Shown here: positions 42,201 through 43,355 of the stretch, piece after piece
Position numbering within the stretch: position 1 is the stretch's first letter
How the letters are laid out: each line of letters starts with the position of its first letter
Assembly: GCA_947177485.1 (NCBI GenBank)
Contig: CAMWUR010000013.1
Coordinates: 1-43,355, forward strand
Direction of reading: 5' to 3'
Source: an uncultured Helicobacter sp.
GTDB taxonomy: Bacteria > Campylobacterota > Campylobacteria > Campylobacterales > Helicobacteraceae
Length of the DNA stretch: 43,355 nucleotides
Program-made: the position numbers and the translations under genes
Notes under the pieces: generated by a model
Databases searched by the model: none
What the model was told of the DNA's origin: nothing
Seen by the model: only the letters and a program-made list of their open reading frames with translations

Positions 42201-43355
42201 AAATCTTGTCAAAAATAAAGCCGCGAAAATCATTCACTTTGGAGATTTTCAAGTTTTTAAAGCAAGTACCTATACAGCCTTGCATTGGTTTAATCATCAA
42301 GCGAAAGATGTACAATTTATTAAATCTCCAGATTCGATTCAAACAGAGCAAGAAATGACAGAATTTCTAGATTCTATAACCCAAGAGGATTTTAGGATAT
42401 TCCCACACAAAGATTTAGATTCCAGAGTTTGGAATCTAGTTGGTGATAAAACGCAAAATATTTTAATGAAAATTGCACAATTTACCCCAGCTAAGGATAT
42501 ATTTCATAAAATGTTTCAAGGGATTGCTACGAGCAAAGATAGCGTATATTTCTTAGAACAATGCAAAGAATCTTCCAAAGGATTAATAAAAGGCTACTCT
42601 AAAGAGCTTGATTTGATTGTAGAGATTGAATCAGATTTTGCAAAGCCTTTGTTAATGGGTAGTAGCTTTCATCGCTATGAAAAGTTAGAATCTGATTTAA
42701 GAGTGATTTTCCCCTATTTTAAAGAAGCAGATTCTAAGGGCAAAGAAAAAATGAACTTGTATAGCGAGCTAGATTTGCAAACACATTTCCCTAAAGGTTA
42801 TGTCTATCTAAAACAATGCGAACAAGTTTTGCGAGCAAGAGAAAATGGGAGATTTGATACAGATAAATGGTATCAGTTTGGGAGAGCACAAGGGATTTCA
42901 GAAGGTGGAATTACAAAGCTGCTTATGCCTTATTTGAGTATAAAATCGCAACTTACTTATGATGAAAAAGGAGAATTTTATCATAATACAAAAGTATTTG
43001 GCTTAATTAGAAATGTGAGCTATTCATCTTTAGACTATAAATATTTGTTAGCTATCTTAAATTCTAATTTAATGTGGTGGTATATAACAAAAACTGCTTC
43101 TGTAATGAGGGGTGGCTACTATACTTATACACCAACATATATAGAAAATTTTTGTATTCCCAATCTTGCATCTAAAGAGCAAAAACCTTTTATCGCGTTA
43201 GTCGATGAGATTCTAGCAATCAAGACAAATTGTCATTCTGAAGGAGCTTTAGCGACTGAAGAATCTCATACAAAGCCCAAGAGAGATGTTTCGGCTTCGC
43301 CTCAACATGACAAAATTAACAATTGTCATTCTGAAGTCTTGCAAAGCAAGACTGA
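39283..43355 (+). CDS. Type IIG/ISP-like restriction-modification enzyme, cut by the window edge
   Basis: The open frame starts at ATG 39283 with GGGAGGA upstream and stays open to the last base (at least 1357 codons). The N-terminus has a PD-(D/E)xK nuclease: IDLAIYDD followed by FEVKKSS (Asp codon 39499, Glu 39541, Lys 39547). The methylase core has CDPAVGSGHF (41085-41114) and the catalytic GNPPYIRIQG near 42000. A target-recognition region follows (about 42400-43200, ending near TYTPTYIENFCIP). Repeat-derived linkers lie at residues 210-276 and from residue 1317 on. Nuclease and methylase in one chain fit the Eco57I-like class. The C-terminus is outside the window. Confidence 0.88.
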   Translation, partial: MRYCHIALQDFVQSFSPLSPPQGELKEFGQRLESYMASIADSKSESEEHQKNRLRDFLSQTFGYDCNTRDRIDLAIYDDSKPKVLFEVKKSSNVHEFVKPDAQNLESKAFYESILYFLRETLTNGNNNVTHIVLTNTEDFYLIDAKVYAPFAKDKAILKAFKNCEHKEGNDASTQRFYEELKYLLPNLDMELKYTHFRLKDSMLANLANYHSESLCHSEPALAGEESQSCTIQKRDVSALPQHNRIKPPSKRDVSLSTNAQYDNLACHSKASAEESHHILPLLYQVLSPQVLLKRKTYLDANTLNQDFYNELLYILGLKESSQNGKVLILPSQTQNTFLDSICSTFGLERDKDFETLFSLLTTWNNRLLFLRLLESMLLSFKHIEKPFLDLECLKDFQTLNTLFFDILAKIEENRDANLPKVLAQIPYLNSSLFEKTALEIEGKEIKLLESKPLTLYHDSILYKDKNFCNSLNLNAQTKDSTLPLLEYLFAFLHAYDFTTTAQDIQNHTKINFDKLINSAVLGLVFEKLNGYKEGSFYTPSFITRYMCKQSLERVVLQKFNEHQNWDCQNLEELKNRIDKLTDSKEGYKQANAIFDSIHICDPAVGSGHFLVSALNELILLKFKLGILCDENNNRIKDITLEILRDEIVIRDSQNALFTYTLPAHDNIESHKIQRALFFAKRKLIESCLFGVDINPNSCEITKLRLWIELLKYSYYKDIPNKRLETLPNIDINIKCGNSLISRFNLSDSLRTIPNINFQIEQYKKLVFEYKNADQNLMTISKKDIEKQIETIQATFTLTLKDPKTKRELEKAIESHIKQFNNYLLDDASLLEGLSSLQFNLFGTPTLSEEEQERALESYGKIQALRKKLTLALSGAEYKNAFEWRFAFPEVLDSNGDFLGFDLVIGNPPYIRIQGLNKQISEQYKKSYQAATKNYDIYVLFVEMGLKIAKSNAPINFIMPHKWLNADFGEGLRNLVKNKAAKIIHFGDFQVFKASTYTALHWFNHQAKDVQFIKSPDSIQTEQEMTEFLDSITQEDFRIFPHKDLDSRVWNLVGDKTQNILMKIAQFTPAKDIFHKMFQGIATSKDSVYFLEQCKESSKGLIKGYSKELDLIVEIESDFAKPLLMGSSFHRYEKLESDLRVIFPYFKEADSKGKEKMNLYSELDLQTHFPKGYVYLKQCEQVLRARENGRFDTDKWYQFGRAQGISEGGITKLLMPYLSIKSQLTYDEKGEFYHNTKVFGLIRNVSYSSLDYKYLLAILNSNLMWWYITKTASVMRGGYYTYTPTYIENFCIPNLASKEQKPFIALVDEILAIKTNCHSEGALATEESHTKPKRDVSASPQHDKINNCHSEVLQSKT
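39911..40110 (+). repeat. TGTCATTCTGA-family repeats in the type IIG gene
   Basis: Several part copies lie in a row: an ATCATTCTGA piece, a left half with hairpin CCTGCGTTAGCAGG, right halves ending CTCAACATAACA and CTCAATATGATA, and a further left half with GCTTCAGC. All stay in the frame that reads CHSEPALAGEES and RDVSALPQHN. Confidence 0.75.
43231..43355 (+). repeat. TGTCATTCTGA-family repeats at the right edge
   Basis: A full-length copy (43231-43312, right end CTCAACATGACA) is followed by the start of another at 43324, cut by the window edge. They are in frame in the type IIG gene as CHSEGALATEES, RDVSASPQHDK and CHSEV. Confidence 0.75.

Overview
The window looks like a chromosomal segment of an enterohepatic Helicobacter or a close relative in the Campylobacterales. 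The housekeeping proteins (HtrA, KdsB, GatB, GpsA, Tpx, a Bax-inhibitor-like protein) resemble epsilonproteobacterial versions. Several short dispersed repeats of the TGTCATTCTGA type, seen in Helicobacter genomes, are present. No rRNA or tRNA gene was recognised. This assignment rests on protein resemblance recalled by eye, not on a search.

Layout. Positions 1-382 hold only repeats. Positions 383-11315 are an ordinary core block: an outer-membrane protein, gdhA, a coiled-coil protein with a degenerate receiver domain and kdsB on the minus strand; then htrA, gatB, gpsA, a NosL-like protein, a TauE/SafE-type membrane protein, tpx, a BI-1 protein and a thioredoxin on the plus strand. From 11442 to the end the window is accessory DNA in alternating blocks. 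The first type of block is redox and detoxification genes, many with Tat or Sec leaders (alcohol dehydrogenase, hydrolases, flavodoxin-fold proteins, three aldo/keto reductases, a carboxymuconolactone-decarboxylase-like protein), with two MerR regulators. The second type is DNA-modification and defence genes: an AT-rich type II restriction-modification set with two D12-class adenine methylases (13834-17319), a type I hsdM-hsdS-hsdR locus (21282-32534) and a type IIG/ISP-like enzyme cut by the right edge (39283-43355). Resistance-type genes (acetyltransferase, aminoglycoside nucleotidyltransferase, Nim-like flavin protein, a pair of SMR efflux subunits) lie between these.

The type I locus carries extra genes between hsdM and hsdR: a DinJ-RelE-like pair, a frameshifted HEPN/MNT-type pair whose nucleotidyltransferase is fused in frame to a GIY-YIG nuclease domain, a reverse transcriptase of the Abi/unknown-group (defence) type, an orphan antitoxin-like gene and a RAYT transposase flanked by its own REP palindromes.

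Four observations stand out. (1) A dispersed hairpin repeat is read in one and the same reading frame inside four DNA-processing genes and forms linker peptides with the motifs CHSE, EES, RDI/VS and QYDK. (2) Five exported enzymes keep a strong Shine-Dalgarno plus in-frame ATG just after the signal peptide, so each could be made in an exported and a cytosolic form. (3) Three promoters for the redox genes have the 19-bp spacer typical of MerR control. (4) One gene is a hydrolase/short-chain-dehydrogenase chimera, apparently made by a deletion.
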